From Pseudomonadota bacterium (GTDB lineage Bacteria; Desulfobacterota; Desulfovibrionia; Desulfovibrionales; Desulfovibrionaceae), in NCBI GenBank assembly GCA_023399375.1, contig JAEWPX010000087.1:1-13850 (forward strand): a stretch of 13,850 nt of DNA, in the 5' to 3' direction. The position numbers and the translations under genes were made by a program. Every line of letters starts with the position of its first letter. Within the stretch, counting starts at the first letter, position 1. Positions 1-7,017 of this stretch are shown one piece after another. Under the pieces are notes generated by a model, which was not told the origin of the DNA, made no database searches, and saw only the letters and a list, made by a program, of their open reading frames with translations.

Positions 1-42
1 GGGGGAGGGAACCTTTTTTTGCAAAAAAAGGTTCTCTCCCCC
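1..42 (+). terminator. Gene-end hairpin of an upstream gene
   Basis: Two 20-base arms (1-20 and 23-42) are complementary except for one G-T wobble, around a GC centre. The inner part is T7-GC-A7 and the outer part is GGTT/AACC plus a G/C-rich base. Because the T-run is inside the stem, the element could act in either direction. The gene it closes lies left of the window, and the element may extend further left. It shares its core with the hairpin at 6951-6990. The terminator function is inferred from structure and position. Confidence 0.7.
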
Positions 43-73
43 AGATTCTCCTCCCTGTCCCCAAGGAGTCGGC

Positions 74-901
74 ATGACGCGGCAGTATGGGATCATCGGG
101 CATCCCTTGGCGCATTCGCTGAGCCCGCTGGTGCACAACTGGGGCTTTTCCCGTTTCGGTATCGACGGCCATTACGAGGCCTGCGACACGCCGCCCGAGG
201 CGTTGTCCGCGTTCATGGCCCGGTTCCGGCAGATTCCCATGGCGGGCCTGAGCGTCACCATCCCGCACAAGACCGCGGTCATGGCCTATGTCGACGTGGT
301 GACGGACCTCGGCATCGAGGTCGGGGCCGTGAACACGCTTTATTGGCGCGGCAACGTGCTGTGGGCCGAGAACACCGACGTGGAGGGCTTTTGCCGCCCG
401 CTCGTGGAGGCCGGCCTGTCCGTGGGCGCGGCCCTTGTCCTTGGCTGCGGCGGCGCGGCGCGGGCGGTGGTCGTGGGCCTGCGGCGCCTGGGAGCGTCGC
501 GCATTGCCGTGACGGGCCGCACGCGGGAGAAGGCCGAGGCCCTGGCCGAGGCGTTCGGCCTCGAGGTCGTGGACTGGGAGGCGCGGGCGGACTATCCGGC
601 GCAGCTTTGCGTCAACGCCACGCCCATGGGCATGCTCGGCCGGTTCGAGGCGCTTTCCCCCTATCCCGGCGACCGGCTGGGGCCCGGGCAGATCGTCTAC
701 GACCTCGTCTACAACCCCCGCCGCACCCGCTTTGCGGCCGAGGCCGGGCAAGCCGGCGCAACGGTCGTGCCCGGCCTCGACATGTTCGTCTACCAGGCCG
801 TGGAGCAGTTTCGGCTGTGGACCGGCCGCATGCTCCCAGCGGAAGAACTGCGGCCGCTGCTTGCAAAAACACTGTATGGAGATACGGACTGCAGGGCTTG
901 A
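74..901 (+). CDS. aroE: Shikimate 5-dehydrogenase AroE
   Basis: NADPH-dependent shikimate dehydrogenase, which reduces 3-dehydroshikimate to shikimate in the cytoplasmic chorismate/aromatic amino acid pathway. The 275-residue length is normal for AroE. Visible signatures in order are: SLSP shikimate-binding loop (15-18); LSVTIPHK (59-66), whose Lys66 is the expected catalytic lysine; AENTDVEGF (98-106) with catalytic Asp102; the GCGGAARA dinucleotide loop (124-131); GRTREKA (148-154) at the usual NADP phosphate-contact site, where many AroE have NRT; the NATPMGM motif near residue 204; and the C-terminal GLDMFVYQA helix. The ATG at 74 has an AAGGAG ribosome-binding site five bases upstream (63-68). 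The gene begins just after a terminator, so it probably has its own upstream signal or depends on read-through. YdiB/quinate dehydrogenase is the main alternative, but single-copy context favours AroE. Confidence 0.96.
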   Translation: MTRQYGIIGHPLAHSLSPLVHNWGFSRFGIDGHYEACDTPPEALSAFMARFRQIPMAGLSVTIPHKTAVMAYVDVVTDLGIEVGAVNTLYWRGNVLWAENTDVEGFCRPLVEAGLSVGAALVLGCGGAARAVVVGLRRLGASRIAVTGRTREKAEALAEAFGLEVVDWEARADYPAQLCVNATPMGMLGRFEALSPYPGDRLGPGQIVYDLVYNPRRTRFAAEAGQAGATVVPGLDMFVYQAVEQFRLWTGRMLPAEELRPLLAKTLYGDTDCRA

Positions 902-926
902 CCTGCGGACGGCATGCCCATATATT
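898..926 (+). promoter_or_regulatory. Sigma70-like promoter for the GGDEF gene
   Basis: TTGACC (898-903) and TATATT (921-926) are separated by exactly 17 bases, close to the sigma70 consensus, in one of the few AT-rich patches of this GC-rich region. The -35 box overlaps the TGA stop of aroE (899-901). A second -10-like TATACT lies at 930-935. The predicted start near 933 leaves a leader of about 40 bases before the ATG at 975. This is sequence inference only. Confidence 0.6.
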
Positions 927-974
927 TCCTATACTGACGGTTTGTTATCGGCATAGTGGAGCGAGCGCGACTGC

Positions 975-2183
975 ATGGAGACCGTTGCATCGATTTTTTC
1001 CTCCCTGGACGCGAGGACGATGATCCTCATGGCTGGGCTTCTTTCCGTTTCGCTGACCCTGGTTCTGGGCTACACCTACTTCTTCCGCAAGACCTACCCC
1101 GGCTTCGCCTGTCTGGCCCTGGGCCAGCTTTTCTGGAGCATCGGCGTCGTCCTGGCTTTCTACCGGGTCGCCGGCGAGAAGCTGTCCCTGGTTCTCGGCA
1201 ACGGTTTTCTCTTTTTACAGGCCCTCTGCTGGTATAGCGGCATCGCCAAGTACGGCGGGATCACGTCGTTGCGCCATAGGATCCGCAGCAACGTGGCCTT
1301 GGCCGTGGCGAGCGAACTGTTTATTATATATTACACCCTGATCGACTTCGACACCTGCCGCCGCGTCGTCGTCCTCTCCGCCTACAGCGCCATTCTTTAC
1401 GGCCGCATTGCACTGGAGCCTTTCCTGGTGCGGCGGTGGAAGACCCACTCCATGCAGGGCGTCTACTCGGCGATCCTCCTTTTGGTCGGCCTGGCGTATG
1501 CCTTTCGCGCGCTGCGGTCGTGGGACGCCACGGAATGCGCCATCGGCGGACCCGATGCCATCGTCAAGACCTTGCTGCTGTGCAGCATGTTTCTTCTCGC
1601 GCTCCTGACCTTTTGCGTTCTCTCCATGACTTCCGGCCGGGTCGAGGCGGAATTGCGCGAGGCGCGGGACGCTCTGCGCCAACTCGCGGAAACCGATGCC
1701 CTGACCGGGGTATCCAACCGCCGCCATTTCCTTGAGCAGGCGCAAACGGCCCTCGGCGAAGCGCGCGAGGGGGGGCGCAAGGTCAGCCTGATCATGCTCG
1801 ACCTCGACCATTTCAAAGAGATCAACGACACCTACGGCCATCAGGCCGGCGACGTGGTCCTGCGCGATGTGGCCTGTCGCCTGCGGGCGCAACTCGGGCC
1901 AAACGACGCCATAGGGCGCTTGGGCGGCGAGGAGTTCGGCATCCTGCTCCCGGGGGCGACCGGGGTCGAGGCCCTGGCCATGGCTCAAAAGCTGCGCCGG
2001 GCCGTGGCCGATGCGCGCCCCGGCGGGCATCGCGTCACTGCCAGTCTCGGCGTCGCCGATTGCGAGGAAAGCCTGTTGGACAGTCTGCTGGCGAAGGCCG
2101 ACGAATACCTGTATGCCGCCAAGGAAGCCGGTCGCGACCGGATCTTCGGGCGCGAGGGTATGGTTTCGGAGGTTTGCGCATGA
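975..2183 (+). CDS. Membrane-anchored GGDEF diguanylate cyclase
   Basis: Probable diguanylate cyclase making cyclic-di-GMP from two GTP at the inner membrane. Residues 1-220 hold about six to seven hydrophobic segments (roughly 18-35, 44-63, 72-88, 108-122, 131-150, 163-180, 198-217), giving a multi-pass sensor region that I cannot assign to a named family. A short charged helix (221-240) leads to a complete GGDEF domain: DALTGVSNRR (241-250), the metal-binding segment DLDHFKEIND (276-285), the active-site GGEEF (317-321) and the ASLGVA strand (356-361). GGEEF is an active variant in many cyclases. The allosteric I-site RxxD expected five residues before GGEEF reads GPND (308-311), so the arginine is missing and product inhibition is probably weak. 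The ribosome-binding site before ATG 975 is poor (TGGAG, 13 bases away). ATG 1020, with GAGGA close by, is an alternative start that would shorten the N-terminus by 15 residues. The stop overlaps the start of the next gene. Confidence 0.9.
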   Translation: METVASIFSSLDARTMILMAGLLSVSLTLVLGYTYFFRKTYPGFACLALGQLFWSIGVVLAFYRVAGEKLSLVLGNGFLFLQALCWYSGIAKYGGITSLRHRIRSNVALAVASELFIIYYTLIDFDTCRRVVVLSAYSAILYGRIALEPFLVRRWKTHSMQGVYSAILLLVGLAYAFRALRSWDATECAIGGPDAIVKTLLLCSMFLLALLTFCVLSMTSGRVEAELREARDALRQLAETDALTGVSNRRHFLEQAQTALGEAREGGRKVSLIMLDLDHFKEINDTYGHQAGDVVLRDVACRLRAQLGPNDAIGRLGGEEFGILLPGATGVEALAMAQKLRRAVADARPGGHRVTASLGVADCEESLLDSLLAKADEYLYAAKEAGRDRIFGREGMVSEVCA

Positions 2184-2677
2184 TGGAGACGTTGCGTCGC
2201 ATTCTGGGTTTTTTCGAGGCCGTGGGGCAGGTGGCCGCCGTGGTCCTGCTCGTGGCCGTGGTGGCCGGCGTGGTCTGGTTCGTCTATCTCGGCCGGGTCA
2301 GCCGTCGCATGCAACCTGCGCTTTCGCCTACGGGGGGGCCGCTTCGCGCCGACGGGGCCAAGCCCAACTGGGTCTCGAGCACGGCGCGTAAAAACGACGT
2401 GCTGCACTTCCTCGCCCCGCGCAAGGCGGCGCAAAACCCCATTCCCGCATTGGCCGCTTCCCTTCCGGGCCAGGGGCTCAAGGTCAAGGACGTCACCGAA
2501 CGCTATTTGCACGCCACGGTGTCTTCCCTGCGTTTCGGCTTCGTGGACGACGTCGAATTCCTCTATGACCCTGCCGCCGGCCTGCTCCACGCTCGCAGCG
2601 CCTCGCGCGTGGGCTACAGCGACCTCGGCGTGAACCGCCGCCGGTTGGAGGCGATTTTTAAAGAGAACGGGTTGTAA
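2180..2677 (+). CDS. DUF1499 family membrane-anchored protein
   Basis: A 165-residue protein of unknown function. One N-terminal transmembrane helix (about residues 17-38, rich in Val and Ala) is followed by a DUF1499 domain from about 60 to the end. The family hallmarks are clear: KPNWVSS near the domain start, FGFVDDVEFLYD in the middle, and the RSASRVGYSDLGVNRRRLE block near the C-terminus. The domain probably faces the periplasm. The ATG at 2180 overlaps the TGA stop of the GGDEF gene (ATGA), and an excellent GGAGGT (2168-2173) sits six bases upstream. A second ATG follows at 2183, so the exact start is uncertain by one codon. The overlap predicts translational coupling with the cyclase gene. 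No catalytic residues are established for the family, so I assign no reaction. Confidence 0.9.
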   Translation: MMETLRRILGFFEAVGQVAAVVLLVAVVAGVVWFVYLGRVSRRMQPALSPTGGPLRADGAKPNWVSSTARKNDVLHFLAPRKAAQNPIPALAASLPGQGLKVKDVTERYLHATVSSLRFGFVDDVEFLYDPAAGLLHARSASRVGYSDLGVNRRRLEAIFKENGL

Positions 2678-2699
2678 GGGGAGAGGAAAAGAGAAGAAT

Positions 2700-2755
2700 G
2701 CCTCCGGCGTCCCGGGGGGGGGCATCCCCGCCTGGCCCTCCCGGAAGGGGGAGGC
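2700..2755. repeat. GCCTCCGGCG-type intergenic element, copy 1
   Basis: It begins with GCCTCCGGCG (2700-2709) and continues with a run of eight G, a CCCCG stretch, then CCTCCC/GGGAGG arms around a GGAAGG loop. The same box and order of elements recurs in opposite orientation at 13759-13815. It sits in the intergenic gap after the DUF1499 gene, upstream of a strong bidirectional terminator. The role is unknown; a REP-like or transcript-end structure is the simplest reading. Confidence 0.45.
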
Positions 2756-2756
2756 G

Positions 2757-2797
2757 TTAAAAAAGGGGCGCGGCCGGAAAACGGCCGCGCCCCTTTT
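2757..2797. terminator. Bidirectional Rho-independent terminator
   Basis: The arms at 2761-2776 and 2782-2797 are perfectly complementary over 16 bases around a GAAAA loop. The outer end of the stem is four A on the left and four T on the right, and further A's to the left (2759-2764) give a U-tract on the minus strand. It lies between the convergent DUF1499 gene (stop 2677) and the lytic transglycosylase gene (stop 2818), so it can serve both. It is best placed for the minus-strand gene, about 20 bases away. Confidence 0.88.
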
Positions 2798-2817
2798 GGC
2801 GTGCGAGAGGCGCTGCG

Positions 2818-4806
2818 CTAGTCCTTGCGGATGGTGATCTGGGAGCCGGCCTGCAGGGCGCCCGGGCTCTTCATGTTGTTCCAGGCCATGAGCGAGGACG
2901 GCTCGACGTTGAATTTCTTGGCGATGCCCCAGACTGTTTCGCCCGGGCCGACCTTGTAGTTGACGGCCTTGGCGGGCGCGGCCTTGGTCGGGGCCGGCTT
3001 TTCCGGTGCGGCCTTGGCGGCCGCGACCGGCTTGGCAGCGGGCTGGGACGCGGCGGCCGGCGCCTTGGTCGGCGCGGGAGGGGGGGCCTTTTCCGCGAAA
3101 AGGCGGCCGGCGGCGGGTGCGGGCGTGGCGGCGGCCAGGGGCTTCGGCGTCCCGTAGTCCTTGGCCGAACGGGCGGCGGGCGCGGCGGGCGCGGCCGGCA
3201 CCTCGACCTTGGCCACGGCCTTGCCGGGGATGGTCAGGTTCGCGCCGGCACGCAGATCGTTGCCCGAACGCATGCCGTTGGCGGCCAGGAGCGCGCCGGG
3301 TTCGACCCCGTATTTTGCGGCGATGCCCGTGACGGTTTCGCCCTTCTGGACGCGGTGGGAACCGGCGGCCGCGACGGCGACCGGGGCGGCCGGAGCCGGC
3401 GCGGATTTGGACGCGGCCACGGCTTGCGGCTGCGGCGCGCCGCCGGGGATGACGAGCCAGGAACCCTGGGTCAGGCGGCGTTCGTTCTTCATCTTGTTGG
3501 CGGCCAGCAGTTCCTTGGTGGAAACGCCGTACTTGCGTGCGATGCTGCCGATGGACTCGCCCTTGTTGACGCGATGGCGCTGGGGCTTGGCCGCGGCGGT
3601 CAGGGGTTTGGGCGCGCAGGCGTCGGGGCCTTCGGCCAGGGAGGTGTTGTCCACGCTGAAGGCGCTCAGGGCGATGCGCACGGTCTGGCCGGGCGGCAGT
3701 TCTTCGGGCAGGGAACCGTTGAGCTGGCGCAGTTCGGCCACGGGCATGCCGGCGCGCCGCGCAATGGCCCACCAGGTGTCGCCGGCCTGGGCGGTGACGG
3801 TCTGCACGCCGCCGGACGGGTAGTTGCCCGGATTTTGGAGGTAGGCGAGCACGACCTGCTCCTTGGCCACGGGCACGTAGACGTTGACCGTGGCGTCGGG
3901 CGGGCTCACCTGCCGCCTAAATCCCGGGTTGTAGTCGCGAAACTGCTCCCAGCTCAGATCGCAGGCCTTGGACAGGGCGAGCAGGTCCGTGCCGCCCGGG
4001 ACCGGCACTTCCTTGAGGTTGGGGCCGGCCTGCCAGTTGATCTTGCGAAAGCCCAGGGAATCGAGGTTCTGGAAAATCTTGAGCACCGCCAGGAATTTGG
4101 GCACGTAGTGGCGGGTTTCTTCCTTGAGGAGCTTGGGGTCCTTGGCGATATCGAAGAAGTCGCACTGGCCGCTGGCGGCCATGACCCGGGAAATCTTGCC
4201 TTCGCCGGCGTTGTAGGCGGCAAGCGCCAGGTTCCAGTCGCCGAACATCTGGTAGAGCTTGGTCAGGTACTTGGCCGCGGCCACGGTGGATTTGTAGGGG
4301 TCGCGGCGCTCGTCCACCCACCAGTTGACGGTGAGTCCGAAGCGTCGTCCGGTGTAGGGCATGAACTGCCACATGCCGCCCGCGCCCACGGGCGAATAGG
4401 CCATGGTGCTGTAGCCGGATTCGATAAACGGCAGCACGATGAGGTCCGGAGGCAGGTTGTAGCTGGCAAGCACCGCCCGGACGTAGGGCAGTTGCGGTTC
4501 GGCGCGTTGCAGCCACTTCTCCATGGTGCCTTTCTTGTCCATGGTGAAGTATTGCAGAAACATCTGCACTTCCTCGTTGTCGGCCACATCCAGGTTGAAC
4601 TGGATCGCGCCGCGCGAGGCCAGGGCCTTTTTCTCCTGTTCCGTGAGCGGACGGCCGCGCTTCAAGTCCTTGAGGATCTGCGAGGTGTCCCAGACTTCCG
4701 GCTCCAGGTTGGCCTTCATGTCCGTGTTTTTGTCGTATTTGTTGCCGGCGCAACCGGCCAGGGCCAGCAGGAGCGGCAGGAAGCAGCACAGGAGAAATCG
4801 GGCCAT
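2818..4806 (-). CDS. mltD: Lipoprotein lytic transglycosylase, MltD type, four LysM
   Basis: Murein lytic transglycosylase cleaving the MurNAc-GlcNAc bond of peptidoglycan from the periplasmic face of the outer membrane. The 662-residue protein starts MARFLLCC and has a lipobox LALAGC, with Cys19 as the lipidated residue. There is no Asp at +2, consistent with outer-membrane sorting. The SLT domain spans about 106-215: FIESGY with catalytic Glu129, then the AGGMWQFMPYTG segment, and ALAAYNAGEG near 194. Four LysM repeats follow at about 333-378, 408-453, 481-527 and 613-660. The last two are joined by an Ala/Pro/Lys-rich linker of about 85 residues. E. coli MltD is about 450 residues with fewer LysM, so this is a long version. 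The frame is open further upstream, but the ATG at 4806 is chosen because it gives the signal peptide and has GGAG eight bases upstream. The name is by domain architecture; orthology to E. coli mltD is inferred. Confidence 0.92.
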   Translation of the reverse strand: MARFLLCCFLPLLLALAGCAGNKYDKNTDMKANLEPEVWDTSQILKDLKRGRPLTEQEKKALASRGAIQFNLDVADNEEVQMFLQYFTMDKKGTMEKWLQRAEPQLPYVRAVLASYNLPPDLIVLPFIESGYSTMAYSPVGAGGMWQFMPYTGRRFGLTVNWWVDERRDPYKSTVAAAKYLTKLYQMFGDWNLALAAYNAGEGKISRVMAASGQCDFFDIAKDPKLLKEETRHYVPKFLAVLKIFQNLDSLGFRKINWQAGPNLKEVPVPGGTDLLALSKACDLSWEQFRDYNPGFRRQVSPPDATVNVYVPVAKEQVVLAYLQNPGNYPSGGVQTVTAQAGDTWWAIARRAGMPVAELRQLNGSLPEELPPGQTVRIALSAFSVDNTSLAEGPDACAPKPLTAAAKPQRHRVNKGESIGSIARKYGVSTKELLAANKMKNERRLTQGSWLVIPGGAPQPQAVAASKSAPAPAAPVAVAAAGSHRVQKGETVTGIAAKYGVEPGALLAANGMRSGNDLRAGANLTIPGKAVAKVEVPAAPAAPAARSAKDYGTPKPLAAATPAPAAGRLFAEKAPPPAPTKAPAAASQPAAKPVAAAKAAPEKPAPTKAAPAKAVNYKVGPGETVWGIAKKFNVEPSSLMAWNNMKSPGALQAGSQITIRKD

Positions 4807-4889
4807 GCAGGGTCTCCACAGGAAGAAACGGCGATTGGCCTCCAGACGGAGGCCGCGGCGAAGCGTTGCGGTCGGAAATCGTAACCGTA

Positions 4890-4941
4890 GTAATATTTTA
4901 GTAATTATTATCTCATTAGTCCAAAGGGAACGGAATTGCAA
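4890..4941 (-). promoter_or_regulatory. AT-rich divergent promoter region (mltD / SpoU methyltransferase)
   Basis: This is the most AT-rich patch of the window, between divergent genes. On the minus strand, TTGCAA (4936-4941) and TAATGA (4913-4918) are 17 bases apart, and TTGGAC (4919-4924) and TAAAAT (4895-4900) are 18 apart. Either pair could drive mltD with a leader of about 80-100 bases. On the plus strand a TATTAT (4906-4911) could be a -10 for the methyltransferase gene, but I see no good -35. Which hexamers are used is not decidable by eye. Confidence 0.45.
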
Positions 4942-4988
4942 GGGAAAAAAAGACTTGTGGTCACGGACGCTTTGGGCCACCAAGGGCC

Positions 4989-5807
4989 ATGCCCGCATAT
5001 GACCGTATGAAACGCCCCCCCGTCGTTGCAAGGCCCCGCAGGCCCGAGGCCCCGTCCGCGCCGCCGCCGGACGATCTGCTGCCCGGACGCAAGCCCGTGC
5101 GCGAACTGCTGGCCGCGCATCCCGCGACCGTGGACGACGTGCTGTTGCGCCAGGGGCTGCGCGGTGCGGACGCCGACGCCATCGTCGCCGCCTGCCGCGA
5201 GGCCGGAGTGCGCTTCAAGTTCGTGCCCGCCGCCGACCTCGACCGGCTTTATCCCGGCAACCATCAGGGCGTCCTGGCCCGGTTGGCGGCCGGCGAGCTC
5301 GCGGACGTCGGCGACGTGCTCGAGGCCGCGCGAAACGCGCCCCTGCCCGTGGCCCTGGCCCTCGACCGGGTGCAGGACCCGGGCAACGTCGGCACGCTCG
5401 CGCGTACGCTATATGCCCTGGGCGGCGGCGGCATCATCCTGCCGCGCCACGAGGGCGCGCGCCTGGGACCCGGCGCGGCCAAGGCTGCCGCGGGCACGCT
5501 TTCGCGCATGCCCGTGGCCAAGGCGGCCAATCTGGCACGGGCTCTGGACGATGCCCTGGACGCGGGATTCGCCGTCGTCGGCGCGGCCGGCGAGGAAGGG
5601 GCGCAAAACGTCTTTGCGGCGACGCCCGATTTTCCCCTGGTGCTGGTCCTCGGCAACGAGGAGGAAGGGCTGCGCCAGGGCATCCGCAAGCGCTGCCAGG
5701 CGCTTTTCCGCATTCCCCAGGCCCGGCCCCTCGATTCCATGAACGTGGCGCAGGCCGGTGCGATCATTCTGGGGCGTCTGGCGGCGGTCCGCTTTCCTGC
5801 GGACTGA
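4989..5807 (+). CDS. SpoU/TrmH-family RNA 2'-O-methyltransferase (RlmB-like)
   Basis: SAM-dependent RNA ribose 2'-O-methyltransferase of the knotted SPOUT class, cytoplasmic. RlmB of E. coli methylates G2251 in 23S rRNA; that target is only the nearest analogy. The protein has 272 residues. An Arg/Pro-rich N-terminal tail (1-28) precedes the substrate-binding domain (about 30-105, with LPGRKPVREL and HQGVLARL). The three SpoU motifs follow: motif 1 LDRVQDPGNVGTLART (125-140, Asn133 and Arg139), motif 2 LVLVLGNEEEGLRQG (217-231) and motif 3 RIPQARPLDSMNVAQAGAI (241-259, Ser250 and Asn252). The start is uncertain. ATG 4989 has AAGGG only two bases upstream, and in-frame ATG 5007 has no clear ribosome-binding site. 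The 3' end overlaps the convergent pseudouridine synthase gene by 44 bases. TrmH (tRNA) or an uncharacterised SpoU paralogue are the alternatives. Confidence 0.9.
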   Translation: MPAYDRMKRPPVVARPRRPEAPSAPPPDDLLPGRKPVRELLAAHPATVDDVLLRQGLRGADADAIVAACREAGVRFKFVPAADLDRLYPGNHQGVLARLAAGELADVGDVLEAARNAPLPVALALDRVQDPGNVGTLARTLYALGGGGIILPRHEGARLGPGAAKAAAGTLSRMPVAKAANLARALDDALDAGFAVVGAAGEEGAQNVFAATPDFPLVLVLGNEEEGLRQGIRKRCQALFRIPQARPLDSMNVAQAGAIILGRLAAVRFPAD

Positions 5808-6840
5808 CGTCCTGCTCCGCGCAGGCAAGCCGCGTCGCGCGGCGCAGGCGCTTGACGAGCCAGGGCGCTTCCCAGTCCGGCGGCGCGCAAAATGCCGCGT
5901 CAGGGAGCGTCACCCGCCAGGCGTGCAGCCGCATGGGCGGCGCGCCGCCGCCGTATTTGGGGTCGCCGACGATGGGGTGGCCGCGCGCGGCGAGCTGGGC
6001 GCGGATCTGCTGCGTGCGCCCGGTTTCCAGCCGTACCTCGAGCAGGCTCGCCGCGGCCGTGCGCCCGAGCAGGCGCACCTTGCACACGGCCTCCTTGCCG
6101 TCCTCCCCGGCCTCCACCCGCTCCCGTCCCGGATCGCCGCGCTTGGCCAGGCGGTCGCGCAGGGTGATCCAGTCGTTGACTTCGGTGAAGCGCCACTGAC
6201 CCCGGACCCAGGCGAGGTAGTCCTTGCGCGCCTCGCCCGAGAGCATGGCGTCGTGGATGCGGCGCAGCATGCGGTAGCTTTTGGCCACGAGCAGGATGCC
6301 CGTGGTGTCGCGGTCCAGGCGATGGGCGGGCGTGGGACGGAAGGGCGCGCCGGGGTCCCTGGCGTGCAGGAGCGTGGTCAGGGCCGTGGCATGGCCCGAG
6401 CCCGGATGCACGGGGAGGCCGGCGGGCTTGACCACGACGAGGAGTTCGTCGTCCTCGTACAGGATGTCGAGGCCCGAAATGTCGGCCGCGGCGGTCGGGC
6501 CGGGGACGGCTCGGGGGGCGGGCGCGGGCGGCTGGGCCTGCCTGCGGGCGGGGCGGGGCACGGCCGCGATATGGGGCGCGGGAGATGGGGCCGCTGCGCC
6601 GCCCGGGGCTACGGCCGGCATGGCGTCGGTCTCGAAGGGCGGCATGCGCACCTTCTGCCCCTCGGCGACGCGGTCGAAGGGTTTGGCGCGCTTGCCGTCC
6701 AGGCGCACCTGTCCGGTGCGGATCAGGCGTTGCAGCGCAGCCGGCGGCAACGCGCCGTCGAGGCGGCGCACGAGATATTGCAGGAGTTTCTGGCCGGCTT
6801 CGGCCGCCGTGACGGTGAAAATCTGGACCGGGGTCTTCAT
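5764..6840 (-). CDS. RluC/RluD-family ribosomal pseudouridine synthase
   Basis: Converts specific uridines of large-subunit rRNA to pseudouridine. The 358-residue protein has an S4 RNA-binding domain (about 14-66: QKLLQYLV, then RTGQVRLDGK), a Pro/Ala-rich low-complexity linker (about 68-120), and the catalytic domain from about 123. Motifs are ILYEDDELLVVVKPAG (126-141), HRLDRDTTG (173-181) with Asp176 as the expected catalytic aspartate, and LETGRTQQIRAQL followed by HPIVGDPKYGG toward the C-terminus. The frame is open upstream, but ATG 6840 starts the family-typical N-terminus (MKTPVQIFTV) and has GGAG five to six bases before it. Whether the targets are those of RluC (955/2504/2580) or RluD (1911/1915/1917) cannot be told from motifs. 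The 3' end overlaps the convergent methyltransferase gene. Confidence 0.92.
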   Translation of the reverse strand: MKTPVQIFTVTAAEAGQKLLQYLVRRLDGALPPAALQRLIRTGQVRLDGKRAKPFDRVAEGQKVRMPPFETDAMPAVAPGGAAAPSPAPHIAAVPRPARRQAQPPAPAPRAVPGPTAAADISGLDILYEDDELLVVVKPAGLPVHPGSGHATALTTLLHARDPGAPFRPTPAHRLDRDTTGILLVAKSYRMLRRIHDAMLSGEARKDYLAWVRGQWRFTEVNDWITLRDRLAKRGDPGRERVEAGEDGKEAVCKVRLLGRTAAASLLEVRLETGRTQQIRAQLAARGHPIVGDPKYGGGAPPMRLHAWRVTLPDAAFCAPPDWEAPWLVKRLRRATRLACAEQDVSPQESGPPPDAPE

Positions 6841-6950
6841 AAGGCTCCGAAAAAACCGCTCCGCATCGTCCTCGGCATGGTTCCCTGCGCTACGGCCGCG
6901 TCGCCGGCGCGGGCCGCTCCCCACCCCCTGGGGTTTTTCGGGAGGGGAGC

Positions 6951-6990
6951 GCGAGGGGAACCCCTTTTTGCAAAAAGGGGTTCCTCTCGC
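6951..6990. terminator. Gene-end hairpin after the binding-protein gene
   Basis: The arms at 6951-6970 and 6971-6990 are complementary over 20 bases with a single G-T wobble. The core is CCCCTTTTTG/CAAAAAGGGG flanked by GGAA/TTCC. It lies 27 bases beyond the stop of the minus-strand binding-protein gene (7018) and upstream of the pseudouridine synthase gene. The T-run is inside the stem rather than after it, as in the element at 1-42. The terminator role is inferred. Confidence 0.75.
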
Positions 6991-7017
6991 ATCTTCATCT
7001 TCTTCCTTCCCTTCGCC

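Noticed and set aside
1985..3772. An open frame of 595 codons on the minus strand spanning the DUF1499 gene and part of mltD
   Set aside because: It reads through the bidirectional terminator and overlaps two well-supported genes in the wrong frame.
3355..4884. An open frame of 509 codons on the plus strand opposite mltD
   Set aside because: It is a His/Gly/Val-rich shadow of the SLT and LysM coding sequence and has no supporting ribosome-binding site.
4807..5031. N-terminal extension of mltD to 5031
   Set aside because: It would place a non-conserved stretch before the lipoprotein signal peptide and overlap the divergent promoter and methyltransferase start.
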